Shown here in pieces: positions 45,590 to 57,568 of a DNA stretch of 64,000 nt; within the stretch, counting starts at the first letter, position 1; each line of letters begins with the position of its first letter. This stretch comes from Anaeramoeba flamelloides. Lineage: Eukaryota; Metamonada; Anaeramoebidae. The stretch spans positions 10,073,001 through 10,137,000 of the forward strand of contig JANTQA010000015.1 of NCBI GenBank assembly GCA_027625915.1. Reading direction: 5' to 3'. A model generated the notes under the pieces. It saw nothing but the letters and a program-made list of their open reading frames with translations. It made no database searches and had not been told where the DNA came from. A program made the translations under genes and the position numbers.

Positions 45590-46100
45590 CTAAACTACAA
45601 TTTTCGATTTTTGACACACCAAAATTCAATTTTGAAAAAAAAAAAATTCATTTCATCAATTCTCGAAGAAATAACAAATTCGAACTATTTTTTAATTGAA
45701 ATTCTAACAGTTATTTATAAATTACAATACTTTAATAAGAAAAAAATAAATAATTATTAATAAGAATAAATTAACGATGTGTTAATTTTTTTTTGCTGAG
45801 AGCAAAAAAAAAAATACATTGGTAAATTTGTTTAAATTGTATACAATTTATTGATCGATCAAAGAATTAGAGACCATCAACTCATTTTATTTGAATTCTT
45901 CTATTTTGAATAACACAGTTTTAACTAAATATCAACTGTTCGACAAAAAAATAGATCAAACAAAAAAAATGTTCACTAATTCATAAAAATGTAATTTAAA
46001 GAAAATTAAAAAGAAAAGATGAAAAATAATTAAAATTTGTCAAGAAAAATTTAAATAAATTTGAAATAATTTATGTAATTGTATTTTAATTTTTTTTTAA
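45590..46100 (-). repeat. Dispersed repeat family D, copy 3
   Basis: On the minus strand the landmarks AGAAGAATTCAAATAAAA, TTTGATCGATCAA, CTTCGAGAATT and TTGAATTTTGGTGTGTCA appear in the same order as in copy 1 (2320-2650). Limits are approximate. No coding capacity and no terminal repeats were recognised. Confidence 0.5.
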
Positions 46101-47119
46101 CTCTTATTGGTTAATTGAAAATTGTGAATTTCAATTTAGAATACAATTTTTGAAATCGAATTCTGAAAATATTTTTTTTTTGTAATAGTTAAAGATTTAT
46201 ATTACTATCAGCATCAATTTTAATACACAAAATTTGAACAAAAGTAAGTATAAAGTAAAAATTACTTATAGAAACACAAAATTTATATTCGGGGAAAACT
46301 CTCTAAAAAAAAAAATCTGAATAAAGATAACTTAATTTAGAATTTTTTTTGTACTCGAAATTTATTACAAAAGTGGTTATTTAGAGTGGCACCGATGATA
46401 ATTTTTGTATAAGTTATTTATATTTTGGTGAATAATTGGAAAATATATTTATATTTTTATTTTTTTAAGTTTTATAAATTAATTACAATAACTAAAATTA
46501 TGTTTTTAATCATTGTTTAGAAATAATCAAATTTATTATTATTTTTATTTATCTTTTAAATTGACGTTTGAGGTTTTAAAAAAAGTATTTTGGGAGATAT
46601 TTATTTTTTATTAGTTTAATTAGTTTTAATATTATTTTTTGTTAATTGAAAAATTATTAAGAGATATGAGATAAATAAAGAAATTATATTTATCCACCAA
46701 GTTCAAAAAATATACAATTCATTTTTTTTTTTTCAATTTCTTAAATAAATTTATTATATAATAAAATAAACTCAAATTAATTTTGTATTTTGTGTTGATA
46801 AAAAGAACATGAAAAAATAATTGAAAATATTTATATTTTTTGTGGGTTTGCCCTCTATCTCTAAAAATAATCTAGGAATATTTCTATTAAATCAAAAGAA
46901 TTAAAAATTTAATCAAATAATTTTTAATAATAGAGTACAAAATGATTTCAATTTATGAAAAAACCTTAACTTGCTGATTATAGATGAAAAGTTTTGATAG
47001 TATATTTAAGTATAAGGAAATATAGAGTATAATTTATAATCCTTTCTCCAAATAAAGTAAAATGAAATTTTCAAAATTATTAAATGTTTTCAATTACAAA
47101 ATTTTCAAAATACTATTTT

Positions 47120-48070
47120 TTGAAATTAAGAGTTGAGTCCACTATTTCGAAAACCCTTTTTTTGAAATATAAAAAAAAAATTTATATTTTATGAGTTCCT
47201 AAATACCAATTTAAAACAAATCAATATCAATTGTTTGATCAATCTCTAAAAATCAATAAAGAAATACGAGGGAATTTTTAGAAAAAAAATATCAAAGAAC
47301 GAAACTCAATTTTTAATGAGAATGATAGTATATTATAGTTCCAAAACAGCTGTGTTTTTAGTTTTAAAATATCTCTCTTTGGGATATTTGAGTTTTGAAG
47401 TTTTTAATTCTTACATTTGATATTTCTTGAATGGGTTATTTTTACTGCTAATAATGTTATAAAAACCCCAACCAATCAAAAAGAAAAGGTTCTAAAATAA
47501 TATTTTCTTAGATTAAACCAAATTAAATTGATTGTGTACTTATAGAAAATAATAACTTTCAAATTGAAGAAATTTAACACCTTGGAAATATAAAAAAAAT
47601 AAGTAATTTCTTTTTAATAAAATTTGGGTTATTGAAATAAAGAATACTTTGAAACTTTTTTTTAATTTTATTGGTTTTTTTTTACCAAATAGATCCGAAG
47701 TAATTTAATTTTTGAAAATTTGTTTTTTGAAATTCAGAATTCTTAGTAGACTTTTTTTATTTTTTGATTGAATTTTTTGTCCAATTGAAATTTTTTAAGA
47801 ATGAGAGATTTTTCTTCTTTTTTTGTTATTTGAATTTTTTTCTAAATGAGATCCTATGAAAATTTATTTTAATTGAAAATTTTGAAATAGAGATTATAAA
47901 GAAATTTTTTTTTGATATATAATTTTTCACTAATTAAGATATTTAAGATTTTTTTTTTAGTTATTTGACTTTTATCAATGATTTGAATTTTAATTTCATA
48001 ATATTCTTATTGGTTTCACGTAACTCATTATGTATGGAACAAATCAATAATAAGTGACTTTAGTTGTACC
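47120..48070. repeat. Family H element, copy 2 (diverged)
   Basis: It aligns with copy 1 over GTTTGATCAATCTC, AATCAAAGAACGAAACTCAATTT, AAGAAATTTAAC and the closing CTCATTATGTATGGA. The internal hairpin is degraded (TATCAAAGAACGAAACT against ATCTCTCTTTGGGATATT) compared with copy 1. The ends resemble the family terminal repeat only weakly. Confidence 0.5.
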
Positions 48071-48865
48071 TATAATTGTTTTTATACAAATCATTTCAAA
48101 ACTTATTGGCCTTATTATCCATGTATATTTTTGAAGACTTCATAAAAGACAATAATATTTCGTTTTTCTTCTTTCAAAGAAAATAATTTAAAAAAATGTT
48201 GGATTTTGATATTTTGAAAAATGGAAAAACTATTTAAATATTTAAAAAAACAAGAAATTAATCTGAATTTAGCTTTAAAAGTAATTCAGATATCCAAGTA
48301 ATAAGATCATTACTTTTTTTCAATTTCTAGAAAGGGTAGAATAATTGTTAAAATTTTGCATTATACTGATATTTAAATTATAAGTGTGAAAAAATTTTCA
48401 CTTCACTTTTATTTTTTTCAATAAAATACCACACATCAGATTAGTAGATAATAATTTGTGATTTCTCTTTATTTCTTTGGTTCTTTTTTAAGTTACATTG
48501 ATCGATATTCGGTTAGAATAAGAATCCGAAGTGAAGGGAATAGAGTAGAAATAAAAGAAAGATAATGTACTTAATTATTATGATCTTTCTTATATAATTA
48601 CCTGTATTTACTCAATTATTTTTTGATAGATTATTGATTCCTTAAAAATCAATGAAATTGACAATAATATTGTAAACATATATACTTAATTTGTTCACTC
48701 TTTATCACTCAGAAAACCTCTCTGAAAAATAAAATTAAATAAAAACTTATCAAAAAAAATATATTACAATAAGAATTTAAATTTAAAACAAAACTATTCG
48801 TTGTAATTTAATTTGAAAAAAATTCCTAGTCAGAAAAATCACAAATAGAAAAATTGAACCCAATA

Positions 48866-49094
48866 CTATTTCTTGTAAAATAAAGGGAACTAAATTTACA
48901 TTCAATTTTCCAAAAAAAAGGTTTTTAAATCTCAAATTTTAAATTTTATATTCTGAAAACAAGTTTAAATGATTAATTTTTCCCTTTATAGAATCGGGAA
49001 CGTTGATGATTTATATTAATTCTTGGTTTGTGGTTATTTTGGAAAGATGAATGAATATTTTGATCTTTTTATTTTGCCATTGATAGTATTAACA
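48866..49094. repeat. Family K near-palindromic MITE, copy 4
   Basis: It begins AATACTATTTCTTGTAAAATAA. The left TTACATTCAATTTTCCAAAAA is mirrored on the right by TTTTGGAAAGATGAATGAA, and the centre GATGATTTATATTAATTCTTG matches the other copies. It ends about 100 bases before the nibrin start codon. Confidence 0.55.
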
Positions 49095-49198
49095 AAAACA
49101 TTTGGTTGTGGTCTTTTTAAAAAAACATCAGTCTTGACAGAATACTTGAAGATTTCATTTTTTTTTCTTTTATTTTCAGTTTTTATAAAATCTTCTTA

Positions 49199-50548
49199 AT
49201 GTGGCATATCAAAACCTTTAACAAGGAAAGATTTTTTCTGCTACAGAACAGCATTTTTAACATTGGAAGGAGTTCAAAAAATGATTACCTTTTGGACAAC
49301 TCATCAATTTCACGAAACCACATCCGCATTTCCTTTACGCCACCCGAAAAAGTCAAAGACTTGTCTCGATATGGCACGACTTTAAACAACAAAAAAATTA
49401 ACTCAGAAGCAAAACTGTCCAGGAAAAGGCCAAACAAATTGAAACTAGGTAACAGTGAAGAAATAATCACAATAACATTTGAACCGATCATCATTTGCAC
49501 ATCACTCTTAAATAAAGAAGAGAAAAAAAAAGTAACCAAATATTGTGAAGGAGCAAACTTTGAACAAACTACGAATATCTCCAAATGCACCCACTTAATA
49601 ATGACCAAGATCGGAGTCACCAAAAAATTTTTGTTAGCCTTGATCGAAGGCAAGTTTATTGTATCTTTGAATTGGTTAATTAAAGTTTTTGAATTAACTC
49701 CCAAATACCAAATCCCATTCGAATATGATCATCTGCCATGTATCACAGAGCCAACTTTAATACAACAGATCTCACCGATCGAAATGAAACGCAAGTTAAC
49801 CGCAAAGAATCGAAAAGAATTATTTATTAACATTTCCTTTTTATTTATAACCACACACACTTACAACAACTCTGCTTCAATTGTACGTTCAGCAAATGGC
49901 TCAGTATCACTAATCGAGATTAACCATATCAATTTTAAAAAGAAAATTGACTTGCTGTTCTCCAAATTTATTAAAAAGGATATTCCCTTAGGGAAAAGGA
50001 TTTGTGTTGTCGACCCCCAAAAAGAAATCAAATCCGCCAGCTGGGAATTGATCGTAAAAAAATATCAAATCTCATTCATTTCAGAAATAGATATTGGAAT
50101 GGCAATTATTACTTTAGATCTTGATAAATATTGTAATCCCAAACAACCCTCTGAAAATTCAGAGCAAGACGAAGGGGACAATGATGGCGATGGCGAAGGG
50201 TTATTTGATCAATTAAGCACAGAAAATGAAGAGGATAACGAGAAAGATAAAAAAAAAAAAAAACAACAATCGACTAAAAAGAAGAAAAGAAATGAAAAGA
50301 AAACCGAAAAGAAAAAAAAGAAAATTGAAAAAGAAAAAAAGAACAAGGACAAGAAAGGAAAAAAAAATAAAGTCTCAACTAAACAAGAAAAAGAAAAAAA
50401 GAAAAATGATATGGAAATTGAAAATAACAAAGAGGATACAAACAAAAACAAAAATGTTAAAAAAGAAAAAAAAAAAAAGAAAAAGATTCAAGACAAAAAA
50501 GAAAAAGAAGAAGAAAAAGAAGAAGAAAAAGAAGAAGAAGAAAAAGAA

Positions 50549-50604
<56 letters not shown>

Positions 50605-53080
50605 AGAAAAAATTGAAAAGAAACCAAAATCAAAAAGAAACAAAAGAAGAAGAATGGTAAAGAGGGTAATATTTAAAACGAAAAAGAATAACAAAGAGAA
50701 AAAAATAGAAATAGAAAAAGAAAATCAAGATTCAAATGAAAAGAAAATGGAAATTGAAAATGAAAAAGAAAATGGAAAGGAAAAAGAGGAAAAAAATGAA
50801 AAAATAACTAAAAAAGAAAAAGATCAAAAAAAAGAAAATGGAGATCAAGAAGAAGAAAGTTTAGAACAATCAAACACAGAAAAGAAAAAAGAAAAAAACA
50901 ATAATAACCAAAAAGCTGAAGAAAAAAAAGAAAAACATGAGAAAAAAAACGACAACAAGAAAGAGGAACAAGATGAAAAAGAAGAGGAGGAGGAAGAAGA
51001 GGAGGCTAGAAATGGAAACGAAAAAGAGGATGAAAAAATATTGAAAATTGAAAAAGTTAACAAAGAAAATATTAAAGAAGAGGAAATGCAAATAGAAAAT
51101 GAAGACGACAATGAAAATAAAAATGGTACAAATGAAAAAGAAATCAAAAAAATAATCGAAACTAATAATGAAACTAACAATGAAAATGAAAATGATAAAG
51201 AAAAGGAAGATCAAGAAGATAAAAAGGAAAACAAAAAGAAAGAAGAAAAAATATTGGAAAATAATAAAGAAAAGGAAAAAGAAAAGGAAGAAGAAGATGG
51301 AAATCAAGAAGAGGAAGAAAAAATTGAAATGGAAACTGAAATTGAAAAAGATCACGAAGAGGATAAAGAGGATAACAATAAAAACAAAAAAGTTAACAAA
51401 GAGAAAAAAATAGAAATAGAAAATGAAAATAAAGACTCAAATGAAAAGAAAATGGAAATTGAAAATGAAAAAGAAAATGGAAAGGAAAAAGAGGAAAAAA
51501 ATGAAAAAATAACTAAAAAAGAAAAAGATCAAAAAAAAGAAAATGGAGATCAAGAAGAAGAAAGTTTAGAACAATCAGACACCGAAAAGAAAAAAGAAAA
51601 AAACAATAATAATCAGAAAGCTGAAGAAAAAAAAGAAAAACATGAGAAAAAAAACGACAACAAGAAAGAGGAACAAGATGAAGATGGGGGAGAGGAGGAA
51701 GAAGAGGAGGCTAGAAATGGAAACGAAAAAGAGGATGAAAAAATATTGAAAATTGAAAAAGTTAACAAAGAAAATATTAAAGAAGAGGAAATGCAAATAG
51801 AAAATGAAGACGACAATGAAAATAAAAATGGTACAAATGAAAAAGAAATCAAAAAAATAATCGAAACTAATAATGAAACTAACAATGAAAATGAAAATGA
51901 TAAAGAAAAGGAAGATAAAGATGATGAAAAGGAAAACGAAAAGAAAGAAGAAAAAAATGAAAAAGAAAATGATAAAGAAAATGAAAATGAAGGTGATAAA
52001 AAGGAAAACGAAAAGAAAGAAGAAAATGAAATTGAAAAAGATAATGATAAAGAAGGCGAAAATGAAGATGACGAAAAGAAAGAAGAAAATGAAATTGAAA
52101 AAGATAACGAAGAACGGGATGAAGATAAAGAAAAGGAAGATGAAGATGATAAAAAGGAAAACGAAAAGAAAGAAGAAAATGAAATTGAAAATATTAATGA
52201 TAAGGAAGGCGAAAATGAATGTGACGAAAAGAAAAAAGAAGAAGAGGAAGAGAAAAAAGAAAATGAAAATGAAAAAGAAAATGAAGAGAAAGAGAAAATT
52301 GAAATTGAAACTGAAATTGAAAAAGATAATGATAAAGAAGGCGAAAATAACAAAGATGATGAAAAGAAAGAAGAAAATGAAAATAAAAAACAAGAAGAAA
52401 AAAAAGATAAGAAAAATGATTTAGAAGAAGAAGAAGAAGAAGAAAATGGAGATGATGAAGAAGAGGAAGATGAAAATGGAAAGAAAAAGGGGGAGGAAAA
52501 GGAAGAGGAAGAGGAAAAAGAAAAAGAAGAAGAAGAAGAGGAAGAGGAAGAGGAAGAGGAAGAGGAAAAGGAGAAAGAAAAAGAAGAAGAAGAAGAAGAG
52601 GAAGAGGAAGAGGAAGAAGAGGAAGAGGAAGAAGAGGAAGAGGAAGAGGAAGAGGAAGAGGAAGAGGAAGAGGAAGAAGAAGAAGAAGAAGAAGAAGAAG
52701 AAGAAGAAGAAGAAGAAGAAGAAGAAGAAGAAGAAGAAGAAGAAGAAGAAGAAGAAGAAGAAGAAGAAGAAGAAGAAGAAGAAGAAGAAGAAGAAGAAGA
52801 AGAAGAAGAAGAAGAAGAAGAAGAAGAAGAAGAAGAAGAAGAAGAAGAAGAAGAAGAAGAAGAAGAAGAGCAATCAGAAGAGGATGATGAAGAGGAGGAG
52901 GAAATAAAAATTGAAAAGAAATCAAAACCAAAAAGAAAAAAAAGGAGAAGAATGATAAAGAGGGTAATTTTTAAAACAAAAAAGAATCACAAAAACTCAA
53001 GAAAGCGGAATCAAGATTTCAAAGAAGGGAAAGATCTGAAAAAAAAAAGAAAAAATAAAAAAAATAAAAAGGAGAAATAA
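49199..53080 (+). CDS. NBN: Nibrin/NBS1-like MRN-complex subunit with giant acidic tail
   Basis: A 1,293-residue single-exon frame from ATG (49199) to TAA. The start MWHIK.. resembles vertebrate nibrin MWKL... The FHA domain (residues 1-95) has GRSS (23-26), SISRNH (36-41) and RYGT (57-60), the phosphothreonine-binding signature. BRCT1 (about 97-168) contains CTHLIM (130-135) and W159. BRCT2 (about 203-313) contains CVVD (269-272), a tryptophan at 282 and the closing ISEIDIGMAIITL..YCNP, close to nibrin's IPEAEIGLAVIFM..YCDP. Nibrin targets MRE11-RAD50 to DNA breaks. From about residue 320 the protein is Glu/Lys/Asn low-complexity, including a tandem duplication and 96 uninterrupted Glu. A basic KRRRM..KRVIFKTKKN motif occurs twice, at about 482 and 1247. 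No clear MRE11-binding NFKKFKK motif was seen. Human nibrin is 754 residues. Confidence 0.9.
50690..51944 (+). repeat. Tandem duplication inside the nibrin gene
   Basis: 50690-51236 and 51394-51944 are nearly identical, offset 704-707 bases, differing at a few codons (for example SNTEKK against SDTEKK, and EKEEEEEEEE against EDGGEEEEEE). The duplicated unit codes for about 180 residues from KEKKIEIE to NDKEKED. It keeps the reading frame. The small divergence implies a recent event. Confidence 0.9.
52583..52870 (+). repeat. GAA/GAG repeat coding 96 consecutive Glu
   Basis: The nibrin frame has 96 uninterrupted Glu codons here. The last part (about 52673-52867) is an almost pure GAA run of about 65 units; the first part mixes GAA and GAG. 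A homopurine tract of this length can form triplex DNA, and its length may be polymorphic or mis-assembled. Confidence 0.9.
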
Positions 53081-53508
53081 AATGCAAGGAAAAAATCATT
53101 AAGATCAACAAGACTATTTTAATAATTTTTTAAAAATTCATAATCAACAAATAACAAATACAAAAAAATAAAACAAGTTTTTTTTGATCGACCAGATGAA
53201 AATAATCCTATGTATCCGCAAATCTATCTAGATCTATATACATTCAAAGTTAAATGTATTTGAAATGAATTGTTTCTCGTATTTTATTATGATTAAAAAT
53301 ATACTTTTATAATATTTTTTTTTTATAAAACATATTCTAAGAAATAGAAAAAATATCATAAAAGATGTGTATATAAATATTTTTTTTTTAGAACGTTGGG
53401 AATTTTAATATTTAAAAAATACCCAATCTAAAGAATAAAATTTTTTACTAAGTTTTATTTTATTATTATTTTTGTATTTTTGTTGATTTTTTTTTTAATC
53501 GTAAACCC

Positions 53509-53511
<3 letters not shown>

Positions 53512-53543
<32 letters not shown>
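53512..53543. repeat. (TA)n microsatellite
   Basis: About 16 uninterrupted TA units, 430 bases downstream of the nibrin stop codon. A shorter TA run occurs at about 59265-59284. Confidence 0.95.
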
Positions 53544-53545
<2 letters not shown>

Positions 53546-54169
53546 CAAACATCAAATATATTTGATTATAAATTCATTAAATTATTCTTTTGTTAATCCC
53601 AAAACATAAATAAGTAAAACATGATTATTATTTCAAATTGAATTTCTGACTCTAAATTAATTTTTAAGAAAGAAATAATAAAATATTGCAAAGAAAAATA
53701 TAATTAAAAAAAAAAAGAAGAAAATAGAAATAGTAAACTGATTTGTTTAATTTAAAAGTTGGGAATTTCATTCCTTCATAAAAATTGGTAATTAATAGAT
53801 AATTTATCACAATAAAAAAAGAGAAAATAAATGATAATAATATTCAGAGAAAAATAATATAGGTATATAAAAATTAAAATTTTAGTATTTTCAAATTCTG
53901 AAAAATTATCATTAGCTTTTTTTATATTATGAAATTAAAAGAAAATCTCCCAATTTTACTTTTTATTTCCCAATTAAATCCAAAAAAATAAAAAAAAAAC
54001 ATTTAGATATTCTTGAGTGTTTTGCTTATTCCAAAAATCAATTTTTATATTGAATAAAACATAAAACCTCAAGAAAAGCAACCTTGAATTTTTTTTTAAT
54101 TTTATAATAGAAAAAAGAAATTTTAAAAATTTTCATCATAGGTCTTAAATTATGACAAATTTCTTTATA

Positions 54170-54515
54170 TTTTCCAGATTTTTAAAAAATGGAGTTAAAT
54201 ATTTGATTTTACTCTTATCTTTCGTTTTCTGGAAAACCTAGGTAATCCACGGAACACTACAGCACTTGATGGGTGAAAGTTTATTTATAATATTATTGAT
54301 TTGGATAATTATTAAATATTTTTGAGGATTATCGTTAGAATTTTTTATTTTTTTGTAATAAAAAGAAAATTAAACAATAGATTTTTGAAACAAAGACAAG
54401 AATTAATAAAAACTAACGGCATTTTATCAAAATTTAAAAAAAATAGAACAAAAACAAAATTTAACTCAATTCTTTTAAATTTCGGAAAACCTGAAAGTTG
54501 TTTCCTTGAGGTTTT
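54170..54515. repeat. Family P hairpin element, copy 4
   Basis: A TTTTCCAGATTTT ... TTTTCTGGAAAACCTAGG hairpin (about 54172-54242) with a GATTTTACTC centre is followed after about 140 bases by a second diverged arm CTAACGGCATTTTATC ... CAATTCTTTTAAATTTCGG (about 54413-54486). The CTAACGGC string is also seen in copy 3. Limits are approximate. Confidence 0.5.
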
Positions 54516-54744
54516 CTATTTCTATTTTAAAACATATTTATCTTACAAATAATCAAAAAACCCAAGAAAACAAAATAAGATATCTAACTTGTACTATTTT
54601 CTAAAATTTCAATTATAAAATTTTCTAGTTCAATTCCAAGTTTTTTTCAATTTTTCGAGTATCAATTAATATTTTTAGATTCTTTTTTTCTAAAAGGGGG
54701 ATAGTTGATTAATTCATTAAAATCTAGGATTTTTAATTTTTGGA

Positions 54745-55710
54745 TTAATTTAAGAGTAGAATCTTTACCGTAAAAAATAAATTTTTGAAATGGAAAAAAA
54801 AAAAATTGTCATTTTTATGAGTGCCTAATAACAACCAAAAACTATCCAACCTGTGATTCGCATGATCAATATCCAAAAATTGGCAATTCAAAAATAGGAG
54901 GGTATTTTAGTAAGGAAAAAATATAAAATACCAGCACTCAATTTACAATTAGAATGGTTACGAAATGTAATTTTTGAACTTATAATATTTTGAAGTAAAA
55001 TCTTGGGAACTTTTTGAGATCTATCAGATTTTTTTTTCATTTTTTCCAAAATTAAAAATGATTTATTTTTATCTCAAGGATGTAGAAAAAAACTTACTTT
55101 ACCAAATATCAAAGGGTTACAAAAATACCAAAAAAATTGAATAAATCGGATGTAAACCGATTTTTTTCTTATAAGAAAACAATTGGTTTTAAATTAAAGA
55201 AATTTAACCATTTTGAAAATTGAAAAAAATAAAGAATTATTTTTTTTTAAAATTTGATTTTTTGGAATTGAGAATTCTTTTTTAAACCCGAGTATCTTTT
55301 ATAAAAGCAAAAAATGGTCAATTTTTTGTTATTTTTTTTTTCAATCTCCTCTTTCAAAAACTCCATAGAAAAAAGGTTGCCTGAAATGTAAAAATGATTA
55401 CTATTCAAACCTAGCCAAACACTTTGTTCAAAACTATAACTTAAATATATTCCAAAAAAAGTTAATTAAAAAAAATGACAAAAAATGGCCATTTTTTGCT
55501 TTTATATTGATACTCGGGCTTTTAAACTATTTTTTTTTTTTGATAATTTGGATTTTTTGTCAATGAAATACTCTTATTTTTTTTATTTTTTTTTTTCGTT
55601 CTTTGAATTTTAGTAATCAAAAGAAAAACAATTTTACAATACTCTTTTTGGTTCCATACCAATCCTTGAGTTTGGAAAAAATAAACGAAAAATTTCTAGA
55701 CCCTTCAATC
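54745..55710. repeat. Family H element, copy 3 (diverged)
   Basis: It aligns with copy 1 over GTGCCTAATAACAACCAAAAAC, GCACTCAATTTACAATTAGAATG, ACTTTTTGAGATCT, AATTAAAGAAATTTAACCATTT, and near the right end CAATTTTACAATACTCTTTTTGG. The right end retains CTAGACCCTTCAA against CTCGACCCTTAA in copy 1. The strong hairpin is partly lost. Confidence 0.55.
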
Positions 55711-56559
55711 TTCTTTCGAATCTTTTTATTCTGACAGAATCAATTTTTCCTTCAGTTTTATAAATAAGCCGAATACAATGTGAGTTGATTAATAAAAATT
55801 TAGTAATTATTTTATTATTCCAATTGTCAATATATTTAAATTGAAATATATGTTGTTGTCAAATCAAAATTTTCTAATCCAGATAATAGTTAACTATGTA
55901 AAAAAGATTTAAAAACTGAATTTTTAACCCATTAGAAAGAATTTATTGTTGTAAGATTATGATTAATTTTTTGAAATAGGTCTTAAATTTATCAAGGTTA
56001 AAAATTAAATGAGTTTGTTTGTCTATAAAAAAACTGGAGTTTTCATCATATCTATTTATTATTTTTATTTTGATATTAAAAAAAAATAAACAATTAAAAT
56101 TTAATACTTCAAGAATTTAAAAATATAATCTTTGAAAATAAAATGAAATATAAAATTTCCCTCTTTAGAATTATCCCTTAATTTCTTTTTATTTTTCTTA
56201 TCATTAAAAAAAAAAAAAAAATAGATTTAATTGAAAAGTTCTTTGTAAATTTAATTTTAATAGAGCCATTCTGTATTAATTTTTTTCTTTCGGTTGTTCA
56301 AAATCAAATATTCAATCAAAAAGATCAAATCTTTTTACAAAAAATATTTTGTTAAAATGGTATGAATTTTAAAAAGGGGAATTCATTTTTCTAAGGTTAA
56401 ACAAAGGGTTATTTTTTATATGGTTTTTATGAATCTCAGGTAAAATAAGGGCTTTATCATCATTATTAAAAACATAGTTTAAATTTAGTGATAGAAAAAA
56501 AAAACACGTTGAAAAGCATAAAACCCCTTCTTCAATATAAAAGCCAAGTTTTTGATTCT

Positions 56560-56960
56560 TTGTATTCAAAGGACGTCTAGTGCACTTTCTAATAATATTG
56601 CGAAGTTCAAATCAATTTCCAAGGTAAATTTATTATATTTTGTGTTTAATTTTAAATTAGTAATGGAATTTTTTCATAATTTTCGAGATTTATTTGGAGA
56701 TTTATTGATAATTTAAAATTATCAAAAATTTTATTGAAAAATTTGAGCTTAATTTAAGATTTGATCTTTTATTTTTTGAATTTCTTTTTTAATAATAGAA
56801 CTTTCTGAAACTAATACCATATTCTCTTCTTTATTGTTGTTGATTTTTTCTTTGGTTTTAATGTAAAGGTCTTCTTTAAAAAAGAAATATGTTTTTATAT
56901 TTTGAAATACGTTTTAAACAAGACAGAATTGGTGTTTTGACAACGATTCCAATGAAAAAA
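56560..56960. mobile_element. Family B1 element, copy 3 (right part)
   Basis: It aligns with copy 1 (18400-18690) over AATTTCTTTTTTAATAATAGAACTTT, ACTAATACCATATT, AGGTCTTCTTTAAA and the terminal TATTTTGAAATACG. The left end is not clear and the right terminal repeat is degenerate, so limits are approximate. Confidence 0.5.
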
Positions 56961-57568
56961 AGAAAATTTTATCACAAAATCCAATCAGAAAAAGTCTAAT
57001 TAAATTTCGCAAAATCTCATTTCTAGTTTATTTTGTGAAGATTGTTTGTGTTAATTGGAACTCTAATAAATTAAAAAATATTGGAACATTGAAAAAAAAA
57101 TTATCATTTCTTTCTTCGAAAATAACCGTAAATAAGAATAACCGAATGAACATCACACAAACGAAATTTGATTTTCTGAAACCCAGTACAACGATTCCTT
57201 TTTGATTTGCTACCTTATTATTAAATTTTATTTCGAATTGAAAAAAATGCAGTATTATTCTTGGTATTAAAGGTTTTGTGTTAAACAAAAAGAATCTCTT
57301 AAAAAGTGTTGGTTTTTATTTATTTTTTATTAAAAAAAGAAAAGAATTGAAAACAAAGTTCAAGGAATAAATTGATTGTTTTTAAAAAGGTGTGCATAAA
57401 CTAATTGTAAGTTGTTTGTTAAATTCGAGAAAGCATTCAAAAAAGTTGTTTAGGAAAAAATTTCAATAAATAAAAAAAAAATTAAATGAAAAGAAAATTA
57501 TTGAAACAAAAAAAAACATCAAAGCATTTCTTTTAATTAATAACATTGCATTCCCTGATCCAAATTAT

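Larger units (their letters stand above)
44964..49198. other. Intergenic region between GATAD1-like gene and nibrin
   Basis: It holds family D copy 3 (45590-46100), family H copy 2 (47120-48070) and family K copy 4 (48866-49094). The stretches 44964-45589, 46101-47119 and 48071-48865 are AT-rich and I see nothing else in them. The last ~100 bases should be the nibrin leader. They include a TTTTCAG at about 49173 that could be a splice acceptor for an upstream leader exon, but no donor was identified. Confidence 0.45.
53081..57568. other. Intergenic region between nibrin and Cys-rich membrane protein
   Basis: It contains a TA microsatellite (53512-53543), family P copy 4 (54170-54515), family H copy 3 (54745-55710) and family B1 copy 3 (56560-56960). 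The stretches 53544-54169, 55711-56559 and 56961-57568 are AT-rich with no recognised feature. An 86-residue minus-strand frame at 57028-57288 has no recognisable domain and is not called. Confidence 0.45.

Noticed and set aside
52194-52931. Long poly-Leu, poly-Phe and poly-Ser frames antisense to nibrin and poly-Lys frames on the sense strand
   Set aside because: They are alternative readings of the GAA/GAG repeat and have no independent support.
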